DNA of 62,118 nucleotides from an uncultured Phocaeicola sp. GTDB lineage: Bacteria; Bacteroidota; Bacteroidia; Bacteroidales; Bacteroidaceae. Numbering within the stretch: the first letter of the stretch is position 1; every line of letters starts with the position of its first letter. The position numbers and the translations under genes were made by a program. The DNA lies in contig CAUBDX010000015.1 in NCBI GenBank assembly GCA_958434805.1, positions 1 to 62,118 of the forward strand. The letters are read 5' to 3'. Shown here in pieces: positions 54,747-62,118 of this stretch. The notes under the pieces were generated by a model. The model was not told the origin of the DNA, did not search any database, and saw only the letters and a program-made list of their open reading frames with translations.

Positions 54747-54965
54747 AGTAAATAAGGCTCAAAGTTTACTTCATGCTACCTGCAGAACCAGGCAGTCCAC
54801 TGTTCTCTTACAAATGTAGGAGTTTTAATTGAGAACTCCCAACATCATTCCCAGAAACTTCAATTCCAACGGAGGTAAACTCTATCCCCCCGCCCAAGAT
54901 TTCCTTCCTTTTACCACTTCAAAAAGGAAAACTCACCTAACCAAACATCCAGCTTGATTTTATCG

Positions 54966-54973
54966 TATCTTTG
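54966..54973 (+). promoter_or_regulatory. -7 element of the phosphodiesterase gene
   Basis: TATCTTTG, 33 nt before ATG 55007. Confidence 0.65.
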
Positions 54974-55006
54974 TCGCTTGAAACTTAAACTCTAACCAAT
55001 GAAACA

Positions 55007-55498
55007 ATGAAACGAATAGGGCTACTTTCTGACACCCATGGCTATTGGGACGACCGCTATCTGAAATATTTTGAATGTTGCGATGAAATATGGCATGCCG
55101 GCGACATCGGCTCCATGGAAGTCGTAGAACGGTTGCAGGGATTCCGTAAGCTGCGTGCCGTATATGGAAACATCGACGGGCAGGATATCCGCCGCCTTTT
55201 CCCGGAAGCCGACCGCTTCTCTATAGAAGGTGCGGATGTAATCATGAAACATATCGGAGGTTATCCGGGTAAATACGACCCTTCCATACGGGGAACCTTA
55301 CTGGTACGTCCACCCAAGCTTTTTATCAGCGGACATTCACATATTTTGAAAGTGAAATACGATAAAACATTGAGAATGTTACATATCAATCCCGGAGCTG
55401 CCGGAAAATACGGATTTCATAAAGTACGTACGTTAGTACGTTTCAGCATAGAAAACAGTACGTTTTCCGACCTTGAAGTGATTGAATTAAGTGATTAA
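55007..55498 (+). CDS. YfcE/MJ0936-family metallophosphoesterase
   Basis: Cytosolic phosphodiesterase of 163 residues. Metal ligands are visible: Asp9 and His11 in LLSDTHG, Asp in HAGDIGS, Asn in VYGNIDGQ, His in the MKHIGGYPG region and the GHSH motif near residue 106, followed by HINPGAAG. Family members hydrolyse phosphodiesters and, in some cases, cyclic nucleotides; the physiological substrate is unknown. Confidence 0.92.
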   Translation: MKRIGLLSDTHGYWDDRYLKYFECCDEIWHAGDIGSMEVVERLQGFRKLRAVYGNIDGQDIRRLFPEADRFSIEGADVIMKHIGGYPGKYDPSIRGTLLVRPPKLFISGHSHILKVKYDKTLRMLHINPGAAGKYGFHKVRTLVRFSIENSTFSDLEVIELSD

Positions 55499-55534
55499 AA
55501 TCTCAAAATTCTTGCTACTTCCGAAAAACTTTCC

Positions 55535-55542
55535 GAACTTTG
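55535..55542 (+). promoter_or_regulatory. Possible -7 element of rfbB
   Basis: GAACTTTG differs by one base from TAnnTTTG; CTTG at 55511-55514 is 20 nt upstream. Confidence 0.45.
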
Positions 55543-55566
55543 CAGCACTCTAATTAAAACTTAAGC

Positions 55567-56706
55567 ATGAAGAATTATTTAGTTACAGGGGCAGCCGGCT
55601 TTATTGGAGCCAATTACCTGAAATACATGTTAGCAAAATACGACGACATTAAAATTGTGGTGCTTGATGCGCTCACCTATGCGGGCAACTTGGAAACCAT
55701 CGCCAAAGATGTGGATAACGAACGTTGCTTTTTTATCAAAGGAGACATTTGTGACCATGATTTAGCCGACCGGCTGTTTGCTGAATACAAATTTGACTAT
55801 ATTGTCAATTTTGCAGCCGAAAGCCATGTGGACCGCAGTATTGAAAATCCTCAACTGTTTCTGCAGACCAATATCTTAGGAACACAGAATTTGCTGGATG
55901 CAGCACGCCGTGCATGGGTAACAGGAAAAGACGAAAACGGATATCCTACTTGGAGAAAAGGGGTTCGTTATCATCAGGTATCTACCGATGAGGTATATGG
56001 CTCACTGGGTGCTGAAGGATTCTTCACTGAGGAAACTCCGCTTTGTCCGCACAGCCCGTATAGTGCTTCAAAGACCAGTGCAGACATGATTGTCATGGCT
56101 TACCGTGATACGTATAAAATGCCGGTAACTATTACACGCTGTTCTAACAACTATGGTCCATACCATTTCCCGGAAAAGCTGATTCCGCTGATTATCAAAA
56201 ACATTTTGGAAGGAAAACGCCTGCCGGTATATGGAGACGGAACAAACGTACGCGACTGGCTGTATGTAGAAGACCATTGCAAGGCTATCGACTTGGTGGT
56301 AACTAAAGGTAAAGACGGTGAGATTTACAATGTTGGCGGACATAACGAAAAGCAAAATATCGAAATCGTTAAGCTGACCATTGCTACCATCCATCGTTTG
56401 ATGACTGAACAGCCTGAATACCGCAACACATTAAAGAAAAAGGAAATCGGAGAAGGCGGACAGATCAGCATCGACTGGATTAACGATTCGCTGATTACTT
56501 TCGTGAAAGACCGTCTGGGACATGACCAGCGTTATGCTATTGACCCGACAAAAATCACCAACGACCTGGGTTGGTATCCTGAAACCAAATTCGAAGATGG
56601 TATTGTGAAGACTATCGAATGGTATCTGAACAATCAGGAATGGGTGAAAAACGTAACAAGCGGCGAATACCAGAAATATTACGAAAACATGTACAAGAAT
56701 AAATAA
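55567..56706 (+). CDS. rfbB: dTDP-glucose 4,6-dehydratase
   Basis: Short-chain dehydrogenase-fold enzyme of 379 residues, slightly longer than the usual 350, converting dTDP-glucose to dTDP-4-keto-6-deoxyglucose for rhamnose and other surface sugars. It has TGAAGFIG at 7-14, the catalytic STDEVYGSLG block, the YSASKTSAD Tyr-Lys pair and NNYGPYHFPEKLIP. The other rml genes are not in this window, so it is a stand-alone copy. It ends at a strong bidirectional terminator. Confidence 0.96.
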   Translation: MKNYLVTGAAGFIGANYLKYMLAKYDDIKIVVLDALTYAGNLETIAKDVDNERCFFIKGDICDHDLADRLFAEYKFDYIVNFAAESHVDRSIENPQLFLQTNILGTQNLLDAARRAWVTGKDENGYPTWRKGVRYHQVSTDEVYGSLGAEGFFTEETPLCPHSPYSASKTSADMIVMAYRDTYKMPVTITRCSNNYGPYHFPEKLIPLIIKNILEGKRLPVYGDGTNVRDWLYVEDHCKAIDLVVTKGKDGEIYNVGGHNEKQNIEIVKLTIATIHRLMTEQPEYRNTLKKKEIGEGGQISIDWINDSLITFVKDRLGHDQRYAIDPTKITNDLGWYPETKFEDGIVKTIEWYLNNQEWVKNVTSGEYQKYYENMYKNK

Positions 56707-56735
56707 GCCGTCAGGCTGACTTTCTCATAAAACAT

Positions 56736-56775
56736 AAAAAAGGATGAGTCTCAGTAGAGACTCATCCTTTTTTTA
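56736..56775. terminator. Bidirectional terminator between rfbB and the aquaporin gene
   Basis: AAGGATGAGTCTC pairs with GAGACTCATCCTT around AGTA, flanked by A and T runs, so it can work on both strands. Confidence 0.93.
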
Positions 56776-56795
56776 TAACCCTTAGATAAACAAGA

Positions 56796-57476
56796 TTATG
56801 CTTCTTTCTTATCAGTAAGCACGCGCCATACCAGAGCACTTAAAGACGCTCCCACAAAAGGAGCTACAATAAATATCCAAAGTTGATTGAGTGCCTCTCC
56901 ACCCTGCATCAACGCCGGACCGATGCTCCGCGCCGGATTTACCGAAGTGCCTGTATAACGGATACAAGCTAAATGTACAAGCACCAAAGACAAGCCAATG
57001 GCAAGTCCTGCAAAGCTTCCGGCACCTTTCTTTGCATCGGTTGCCCCTAAGACCACTAACACAAAAACAAAAGTAAACACCACTTCGGCTAAGAAACCAC
57101 CTGTTACAGAAACACCTTCTTGACAAACATTGGCTCCCGTACCCGTCAAGCCCGAAGAGGAAGTCAGCAGACTAAGCACCACCGCTCCCACAATGGCACC
57201 TACCGTTTGAAAGAACATATACATAAAAGCATCTCTCGAACTGATACGTCCGGCAAACAGGCATCCCAGTGTAATAGCAGGATTGATGTGACATCCCGAA
57301 ATTCCGCCTATCGTATAAGCCATAGCTACTACTGCCAGACCAAAAGCCAAAGCAGTACCTACCACCGTGGCAGCTAACCCCGGATCGGTAGAGGTACATG
57401 ATAGACTAACTGCAGTTCCGCATCCCATAAGCACGAGAACCATTGTTCCCAGCATTTCTGCAATGTACTTTTTCAT
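56796..57476 (-). CDS. aqpZ: Aquaporin Z-like MIP channel
   Basis: Inner-membrane water channel of 226 residues with six helices and both NPA motifs: Asn65-Ala67 (HINPAITLG) and Asn180-Ala182 followed by Arg183 (SVNPARSIGPA). The small residues and Arg at the filter agree with aquaporin rather than glycerol facilitator. Monocistronic; a good minus-strand promoter lies at 57562-57591. It is the last clearly chromosomal core gene before the accessory segment. Confidence 0.95.
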   Translation of the reverse strand: MKKYIAEMLGTMVLVLMGCGTAVSLSCTSTDPGLAATVVGTALAFGLAVVAMAYTIGGISGCHINPAITLGCLFAGRISSRDAFMYMFFQTVGAIVGAVVLSLLTSSSGLTGTGANVCQEGVSVTGGFLAEVVFTFVFVLVVLGATDAKKGAGSFAGLAIGLSLVLVHLACIRYTGTSVNPARSIGPALMQGGEALNQLWIFIVAPFVGASLSALVWRVLTDKKEA

Positions 57477-57561
57477 AATCTAAGTGTTTTAAGTTTAACA
57501 TTATACGACCTCGATTCCGCTTTTCAGCCGGATAAAGAGTTCACATCAGGTATCAAAAGTA

Positions 57562-57591
57562 CAAATATAGAAATTTAATCGACTATTCAAA
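57562..57591 (-). promoter_or_regulatory. aqpZ promoter
   Basis: Minus strand TTTG (57588-57591), 18 nt, TATATTTG (57562-57569). Confidence 0.8.
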
Positions 57592-57956
57592 ATAGAATCG
57601 CAGCAAAATAGTTGTTCACGGTGGTCACTTTCTAACAAGCCGGCGAATGTTTTTTCATCTAAATAACCAATAGAGGTTCTGCCATTTTCTCATCTAAAAT
57701 TTATGCTCATTATTTTTTTATTTTAAATTTTCAACGATTTGATATAACCATTTGAGAAATAGACCTTTAGCGAGTTGCTTTTAGAAGTGGCGGTAACGAC
57801 TTAGAAACCGTGCGATTTTCAGCGTTTTGCTATGTTTTACTGTCAAATAACTCTTTATACCGACAAAGATAATACAATTCTGTAATACCATAACAATTTA
57901 TATCGGAAAACTCTACGATACTTCATGGAGTATGCTATCGTATTGAGAATTATCAC

Positions 57957-57964
57957 TACCTTTG
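57957..57964 (+). promoter_or_regulatory. -7 element of the KilA-N gene
   Basis: TACCTTTG, 25 nt before ATG 57990. Confidence 0.65.
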
Positions 57965-57989
57965 TACAGAAATTCAACACTTTAATGCT

Positions 57990-58808
57990 ATGGCTAAGAT
58001 TACGGTTCAAAATACACAAATAACAGTTTTGCAATGGGCTGAACAGGATTACATTTCCCTTACAGATATAGCTTCAGCCAAAGAGGGAGATAGTCGGTCT
58101 GCTGATATAATCAAGAATTGGATTAGAAACCGTTATACGATTGAATTTATTGGAACTTGGGAAGTGATTCACAATCCCAATTTTAAAGTGGTCGAATTTG
58201 ACCACTTTAGAAAAAGTGCCGGGTTGCCTTCCTTTGTACTCAGTGCTTCAGAATGGATTGAACGTACAAGTGCTATTGGACTTGTTGTAAAAAAGGGACG
58301 TTATGGCGGAACTTATGCTCACAAAGATATTGCTTTTGAATTTGGTTCTGCAATCAGTGTACCATTTAAGCTCTACCTTATAGAAGAGTTTCAAAGACTT
58401 AAAACCGAGGAGGTACGGCAACTCGGCTGGTCAGCAAAACGTGAATTGTCAAAGATAAACTATCGGATACATACGGATGCCATCAAGCAGAATCTTATTC
58501 CTGCTGAAATAACGTCCAAACAGGCAAATATCATTTATGCCAATGAAGCCGATGTGCTGAATGTAGCGATGTTTGGAATGACGGCAAAGGAATGGAGGGA
58601 GAACAATCCTGACTTGAAAGGTAATATTCGGGATTATGCCACCATCAATGAACTTATATGCCTGTCCAATATGGAAAATCTGAATGCAGTGTTTATCGAG
58701 CAGGGAATTCCACAAGGAAGGCGACTTATAAAACTTAATCAAATAGCCATCCACCAAATGAGTGTGCTGGAAAATGGCGATAATGGGGAAAGAAAGTTAT
58801 TGAAGTAA
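57990..58808 (+). CDS. KilA-N domain protein
   Basis: Protein of 272 residues with an N-terminal KilA-N domain (about 10-110, including QDYISLTDIASAK, SADIIKNWIRNR and GLVVKKGRYGGTYAHKDIAFEF). The C-terminal part is helical and common in Bacteroidetes accessory regions. KilA-N domains bind nucleic acid and occur in phages and mobile elements. Own promoter; 53 nt before the GIY-YIG gene, possibly co-transcribed. Its role is unknown. Confidence 0.85.
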   Translation: MAKITVQNTQITVLQWAEQDYISLTDIASAKEGDSRSADIIKNWIRNRYTIEFIGTWEVIHNPNFKVVEFDHFRKSAGLPSFVLSASEWIERTSAIGLVVKKGRYGGTYAHKDIAFEFGSAISVPFKLYLIEEFQRLKTEEVRQLGWSAKRELSKINYRIHTDAIKQNLIPAEITSKQANIIYANEADVLNVAMFGMTAKEWRENNPDLKGNIRDYATINELICLSNMENLNAVFIEQGIPQGRRLIKLNQIAIHQMSVLENGDNGERKLLK

Positions 58809-58861
58809 AAAGACAGAATACCCAATTATTATTTCGCTACAAAAAGAATAATGTAAATATT

Positions 58862-59617
58862 ATGAATAAGTTCAGTGACAAAACTATAGAGGAACTTGGC
58901 TATTATGTTTACTCGTTAACAGACCCTCGAAACCATAAAATCTTTTATATAGGAAAAGGTTGTGGCAATAGAGTTTTTCAACATTGCGAAGCTGCGCTTC
59001 AAGAAAACGAAGAATCACTAAAACTTAATCTAATTCGTGAGATTATCTATTCGGGCGCGGAAGTGGAGCATTATATACTTCGTCATAAATTAACAGAGGA
59101 AGAAGCTTTTCAAATCGAATCCGTTCTTATAGATTTTCTTACATTTCCAAAATTCAATACCGAACAAGTATTGACTAATATTGTGAGCGGACATCACCTG
59201 TGGGATGAAGGTATTAAAACTGTAGATGAAATCAGTTCCATCTATGATTGTGAGAAAATCAAAGTAAATCCCAATGAGCAACTGTTATTGGTTAGCTTAA
59301 ATAGAAGTTTTGATGATGCAAAGGCTCATGGAGTGTATCAAAGAACGGACATATATGAAAAAACGCGTAAGTATTGGGCAATAGCAAAGTCTCGTGCAAG
59401 TCAAATAGATTATGTGTTAGGCGTATATCACGGGATTGTACGTGCTGTCCTTAAAGTCGAAGGTTATGAATGGACTTTTTACGATGCAGAAAGCAAAACG
59501 TATTTCAACAAAGAAAGATGTTGTTTCTATGGTGTGTTGATTGAAGATTCTCCTTATATTAACAAGGATGTAAACAATTATCCTTTTGGAAGTGGAGGGG
59601 CAATCAGATATGTTTAA
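58862..59617 (+). CDS. GIY-YIG domain protein (LEM-3-like)
   Basis: Protein of 251 residues with an N-terminal GIY-YIG nuclease-like domain: YYVYSL at 14-19, YIGKG at 29-33, a conserved Glu in NLIREII and a Glu in EEEAFQIE. The C-terminal half is a separate beta-rich domain of unknown function. Such proteins cleave or nick DNA; the gene lies in an accessory segment and could act in defence or mobility, which is not shown by the sequence. Confidence 0.8.
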   Translation: MNKFSDKTIEELGYYVYSLTDPRNHKIFYIGKGCGNRVFQHCEAALQENEESLKLNLIREIIYSGAEVEHYILRHKLTEEEAFQIESVLIDFLTFPKFNTEQVLTNIVSGHHLWDEGIKTVDEISSIYDCEKIKVNPNEQLLLVSLNRSFDDAKAHGVYQRTDIYEKTRKYWAIAKSRASQIDYVLGVYHGIVRAVLKVEGYEWTFYDAESKTYFNKERCCFYGVLIEDSPYINKDVNNYPFGSGGAIRYV

Positions 59618-59677
59618 TTTGTTGATATTTCTCAGTACATTACATGATTACAAGAAACCCATATAAAAATCCCCAAA

Positions 59678-59827
59678 TCATTTTCTAAATAATTTGCTCC
59701 AAAAACTATTTTTTTGTGGCAATGATTTGTGGTAATATACAGTTCTTGGTTTGCCCTCAAATTCAACACGACTTTCTCTAAAATCAGAAAAGTTCACAGT
59801 CCATCGACCTCCATTAGAGCGAGCTAA
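59678..59827 (-). pseudogene. 5'-truncated gene remnant
   Basis: A 49-codon frame (LARSNGGRWTVNFSDFRES onwards, ending SKLFRK) runs to a stop at 59678 but has an in-frame stop directly upstream and no start codon. Composition and codon use look like protein. Family not recognised; it is probably the 3' end of a gene lost by rearrangement. Confidence 0.45.
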
Positions 59828-60023
59828 TTATTTGAACTTATATCGAACTCACGTTAGTTTATAGTGAGTAACCGACAGATACGACAAATGACGCCAAACG
59901 ATGAAATCTTTCGGTTTCGCAAGAATTTTTCATCATCACACGGGTAATGATAAAGTAACTGAACTTTTGCGCTGTTTGGCTATATTGTGGTTCTCTTTGG
60001 CTTTTTGCCGAGAGAAAAATATA

Positions 60024-60058
60024 GCGTAACGAACGCTTTCTCAGTCTGTTCGCTACGC
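60024..60058. terminator. Hairpin after lnu(AN2)
   Basis: GCGTAACGAAC (60024-60034) pairs with GTTCGCTACGC (60048-60058) at 10 of 11 positions. T-rich sequence follows it in the direction of lnu transcription. Confidence 0.7.
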
Positions 60059-60080
60059 TTTTCTCAATTTTGCTTTCTCG

Positions 60081-60575
60081 CTATGAGTTTATTTTATGAT
60101 TAAGTATGGATAAATCATGAATATCCTTGTCCCGCAATTCATAGCCCGAATGGAAGACCAGTTGACCTTTAACCGAAATGCAAGGAATGCTTCTACCTTC
60201 AAGGACCGCTTCTCCAAAGTAGTCCGGCTGAAATTCATACCAGCCTCCATCCAAATCGGCTTGCTTGGAAGTGCCGTCCGTATTCAATACAAAAGGATGA
60301 ATATCAATATAACCTAATTCCTTGCTATACAGTTCCACACGGGTGGGCAACCAATCCGTTTCAATTTTATATCCTCTCTCCTGCAAAAGATCAAGAAGCT
60401 GGTCTGTATAATTGGCATCAAAATCAATGTCAATATCTCTATGCAAGCGAGTTTGCTGTCCGTACAAGACATCCACTCCCCAGCCTCCATCCAACCAAAA
60501 CTGCATGTCCAGGCTTTCCAACAAGTCCAAAACTTGAAATAACTCTGTAATCGTAGTGTGTTCTTTCTTTGTCAT
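60081..60575 (-). CDS. lnu(AN2): Lincosamide nucleotidyltransferase, Lnu(AN2)-like
   Basis: Cytosolic enzyme of 164 residues that inactivates lincosamides such as clindamycin by adenylylation. The nucleotidyltransferase motif is complete: GGWGVD (30-35) and HRDIDID (45-51) with Asp47, Asp49 and Asp51. Similarity to LinA-type proteins is clear (FWLDGGWGVD, YKIETDW, IDIHPF, GQLVFHSGYEL). In Bacteroides such a gene together with mef(En2) is carried by the mobilizable element NBU2. It lies 24 nt downstream of the mef-like gene, in the same operon. Confidence 0.88.
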   Translation of the reverse strand: MTKKEHTTITELFQVLDLLESLDMQFWLDGGWGVDVLYGQQTRLHRDIDIDFDANYTDQLLDLLQERGYKIETDWLPTRVELYSKELGYIDIHPFVLNTDGTSKQADLDGGWYEFQPDYFGEAVLEGRSIPCISVKGQLVFHSGYELRDKDIHDLSILNHKINS

Positions 60576-60599
60576 ATAATAATTCTTTAATAAATAATA

Positions 60600-61805
60600 C
60601 TATGCGTAATTATCCAACTGCTTGATTGAAGAAATAAAATTTGCACCCACTCCAATCAGAAAGATAACCCATCCGCTGATAATAAAGACAGATGTGATAC
60701 CCCATGCTTCCACCAAATATCCTGAAGCCACAATACCCAGCATTGATGGAAATATACTCAAACTAAAGATGAGAGAAAAAGTCCGTCCAAGCATGTCCGA
60801 AGCCAAGTTCTGCTGAATAATAGCGATGAAAAGCGCATGGTAAATGGAATAGGCTATGCCTCCTGTAAATGTTAGGCAAACAAAACCTATAAATGCGCTT
60901 GATGGTAAATAACTGGCGCTAATCAGATACAATCCCAATATCACATAAGCCGTATGCATCACTAATGTTTGCTTGCTTTTCAAAGCCTTACAGGCAAGTA
61001 CTAAACCGCCCAACAATGCCCCTGAGCCCCAACCCATTTCCACAACTCCCATTTGCAAAATGTTTCCGTTGAAATGCAGAAGCGTCATAAAAGGAAATAA
61101 CGTAAAAACAGGCATAAGGACAAAAGTCACCAGCGTAAAGCATACGAATAAAGGCAAAATGCCCATTGTACGCCGCAAGGTATGCCAACATTCCGTCAGT
61201 TCTTTTTTGAAATCTGGAAGAACTTTCGTTTTTTGAAGAGAAGGAATCTGGACACAAAGTAAGGTCAGACAAGCAGCAACAGCTCCGATCACATCTATGA
61301 GCAGAATATACTGTATGGGAAGCCAAACAACGAGGCTTGCCCCTACAACGGGAGCTATCACCTCACTGAAGGATTGAATGGAATGGTACAAACCTGATAC
61401 CCTGACAAGATGGTGCTTGGGAACCAGTAGAGGGATGCTTGCCTGTAAAGCAGGTGCATGAAACGTACTGCCTATTGAACGACAAGCAGTCAATAGATAA
61501 AAAAAAGAAAGGTCTTTATAACCCTTGGTTATCACAATAAAAAGACATAGGGTACAGAACGCGATGAACAAGTCCGAATAAAACATCGTTTTCTTTCGAT
61601 TCCATCTGTCAACATAGACCCCGGCAAACAAGCCTAATACAAATTGTGGTAAAAATCCAGCTAAAATAGCCAGAGATAAAGCTGTCGGGGATTTAAATTC
61701 GTTGCTAATCCAAAAAATAATGGAGAAGCCAACAATCGTACTTGTTAAAATAGATATGAGTTGGCCTATTCCTATCACGGCCAAGGTTGATTTCCAATGA
61801 TTCAT
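60600..61805 (-). CDS. mef(En2): Macrolide efflux MFS transporter, Mef(En2)-like
   Basis: Major-facilitator transporter of 401 residues from ATG 61805 (MNHWKSTLAVIGIGQ), the expected length for Mef(En2). A TTG-start extension upstream is not plausible. About twelve membrane helices are seen, with the loop motif between helices 2 and 3 in AGVYVDRWNRKKT. Mef proteins export 14- and 15-membered macrolides with proton antiport. It heads a two-gene operon with lnu(AN2) behind a consensus promoter and a leader of about 200 nt. Confidence 0.88.
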   Translation of the reverse strand: MNHWKSTLAVIGIGQLISILTSTIVGFSIIFWISNEFKSPTALSLAILAGFLPQFVLGLFAGVYVDRWNRKKTMFYSDLFIAFCTLCLFIVITKGYKDLSFFYLLTACRSIGSTFHAPALQASIPLLVPKHHLVRVSGLYHSIQSFSEVIAPVVGASLVVWLPIQYILLIDVIGAVAACLTLLCVQIPSLQKTKVLPDFKKELTECWHTLRRTMGILPLFVCFTLVTFVLMPVFTLFPFMTLLHFNGNILQMGVVEMGWGSGALLGGLVLACKALKSKQTLVMHTAYVILGLYLISASYLPSSAFIGFVCLTFTGGIAYSIYHALFIAIIQQNLASDMLGRTFSLIFSLSIFPSMLGIVASGYLVEAWGITSVFIISGWVIFLIGVGANFISSIKQLDNYA

Positions 61806-62118
61806 TGTGCTAATAGTCCATGCGTTTATAGATAAGTACTTTCGTACATGAAGCAAAACGAAAATCTAACCACACAAACAACTTGTATTGTAACCCATAC
61901 CTGACGTTGGAATAGAATAACACAATAATTCTTTCAGAGCTGTCTGAAGTCCTGAAAAATCAAATAGAATGGATAGATAAATATTAGTCTTTTCTCATCG
62001 GATTCTTGTAATATTCTGCACAAAGTTAGATCCTTTTCCGGAAGGTACAAAATGTCTATGACATTATTTTAAATTCTGAACGGTTTCGTCTAACCGTTTG
62101 ATGAATAAACATTTAACG
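61806..62118. other. Leader of the mef-lnu operon and window end
   Basis: On the minus strand, from a transcription start near 62013, the leader contains a 10-codon frame at 61866-61898 (MGYNTSCLCG) and the hairpin GTAC-GAAA-GTAC just before the gene. Beyond the promoter, AACGGTT (62079-62085) and AACCGTT (62092-62098) form a 7-bp stem. No other gene is seen. Confidence 0.5.
62021..62051 (-). promoter_or_regulatory. Promoter of the mef-lnu operon
   Basis: Minus strand TTTG (62048-62051), exactly 19 nt, TAACTTTG (62021-62028): the ideal Bacteroides consensus. Confidence 0.85.

Larger units (their letters stand above)
57477..57989. other. Spacer between the chromosomal core and the accessory segment
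   Basis: The aquaporin promoter is at 57562-57591 (minus). From about 57592 the sequence is AT-rich. A minus-strand frame at about 57556-57690, beyond a stop, reads ENGRTSIGYLDEKTFAGLL and could be a gene remnant. A minus-strand TATCTTTG box lies at 57864-57871 and the KilA-N promoter at 57957-57964. The junction of the accessory segment probably lies here, but no direct repeats or tRNA were found. Confidence 0.45.
59618..60080. other. Intergenic region with a gene remnant and hairpins
   Basis: AT-rich spacer. It contains a 5'-truncated reading frame (59678-59827, minus), a short inverted repeat ACTCAC/GTGAGT near 59850, and the terminator-like hairpin at 60024-60058. Otherwise nothing recognised. 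Confidence 0.6.

Noticed and set aside
57477..62118. tRNA gene as integration target of the resistance island
   Set aside because: I looked for a tRNA-like cloverleaf or a GGTTCGAATCC-type T-loop near the aquaporin boundary and saw none.

Overview
The window is chromosomal DNA from a Bacteroidales bacterium, most likely a Bacteroides or Phocaeicola species. The evidence is a SusC/SusD pair, many lipoproteins with acidic residues just after the lipidated cysteine, promoters of the Bacteroides type (TTTG, about 19 nt, TAnnTTTG), almost no Shine-Dalgarno sequences, and an acquired mef(En2)/lnu(AN2) resistance pair of the kind known from Bacteroides mobilizable elements. No rRNA, tRNA, CRISPR array or insertion sequence was recognised.

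Layout. 0-15.5 kb: a long rightward locus holding a SusC-like receptor, a SusD-like lipoprotein, four further lipoproteins (two with leucine-rich repeats), a subtilisin-like protease, a DUF1573 protein and a small lipocalin-like lipoprotein. It has no glycosidase, so a protein or peptide substrate is a reasonable inference. 15.6-30.5 kb: housekeeping genes, namely a META-domain lipoprotein, carboxyspermidine dehydrogenase, Bcp peroxiredoxin, recA, a patatin-like lipase, an aminopeptidase P, a C1 peptidase, recJ, a RecQ helicase, small membrane proteins, a Spy-like periplasmic protein and a MalY/PatB C-S lyase. 31.0-35.1 kb: an aromatic amino-acid operon (pheA, aminotransferase, DAHP synthase-chorismate mutase, tyrA) behind a Phe/Tyr-rich leader peptide and alternative hairpins, a textbook attenuator layout. 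35.2-42.2 kb: amino-sugar genes (ROK regulator, nagB, a NagB-like/PIG-L fusion) and a transglutaminase-fold lipoprotein. 42.3-47.6 kb: mltG and an arabinose/xylan group (GH51, a CE6-like esterase, GH43). 48-57.5 kb: a DUF308 membrane protein, a coupled three-gene cassette resembling ibrA-ibrB, a K+/H+ antiporter, ppk1, a phosphodiesterase, rfbB and an aquaporin. 57.6-62.1 kb: a more AT-rich accessory segment with a KilA-N protein, a GIY-YIG protein, a gene remnant, lnu(AN2) and mef(En2).

The most unusual feature is a family of intergenic arrays between about 11.8 and 33.2 kb. They are built from degenerate 8-bp units in strict 8-nt register. Read in the direction of the next gene the unit is CTYNNNAA (for example CTTATAAA, CTCGTCAA); the opposite arm reads NNNNNRAG. 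Eight of the ten arrays end 2-22 nt before a start codon. Some are single-direction arrays and others have two complementary arms able to fold into long, slippage-tolerant hairpins. I know of no description of this family.

Other points to check are the aromatic attenuator, the NagB-like domain with altered catalytic positions fused to a deacetylase, the IbrAB-like cassette, and the resistance operon with a roughly 200-nt leader containing a 10-codon peptide.
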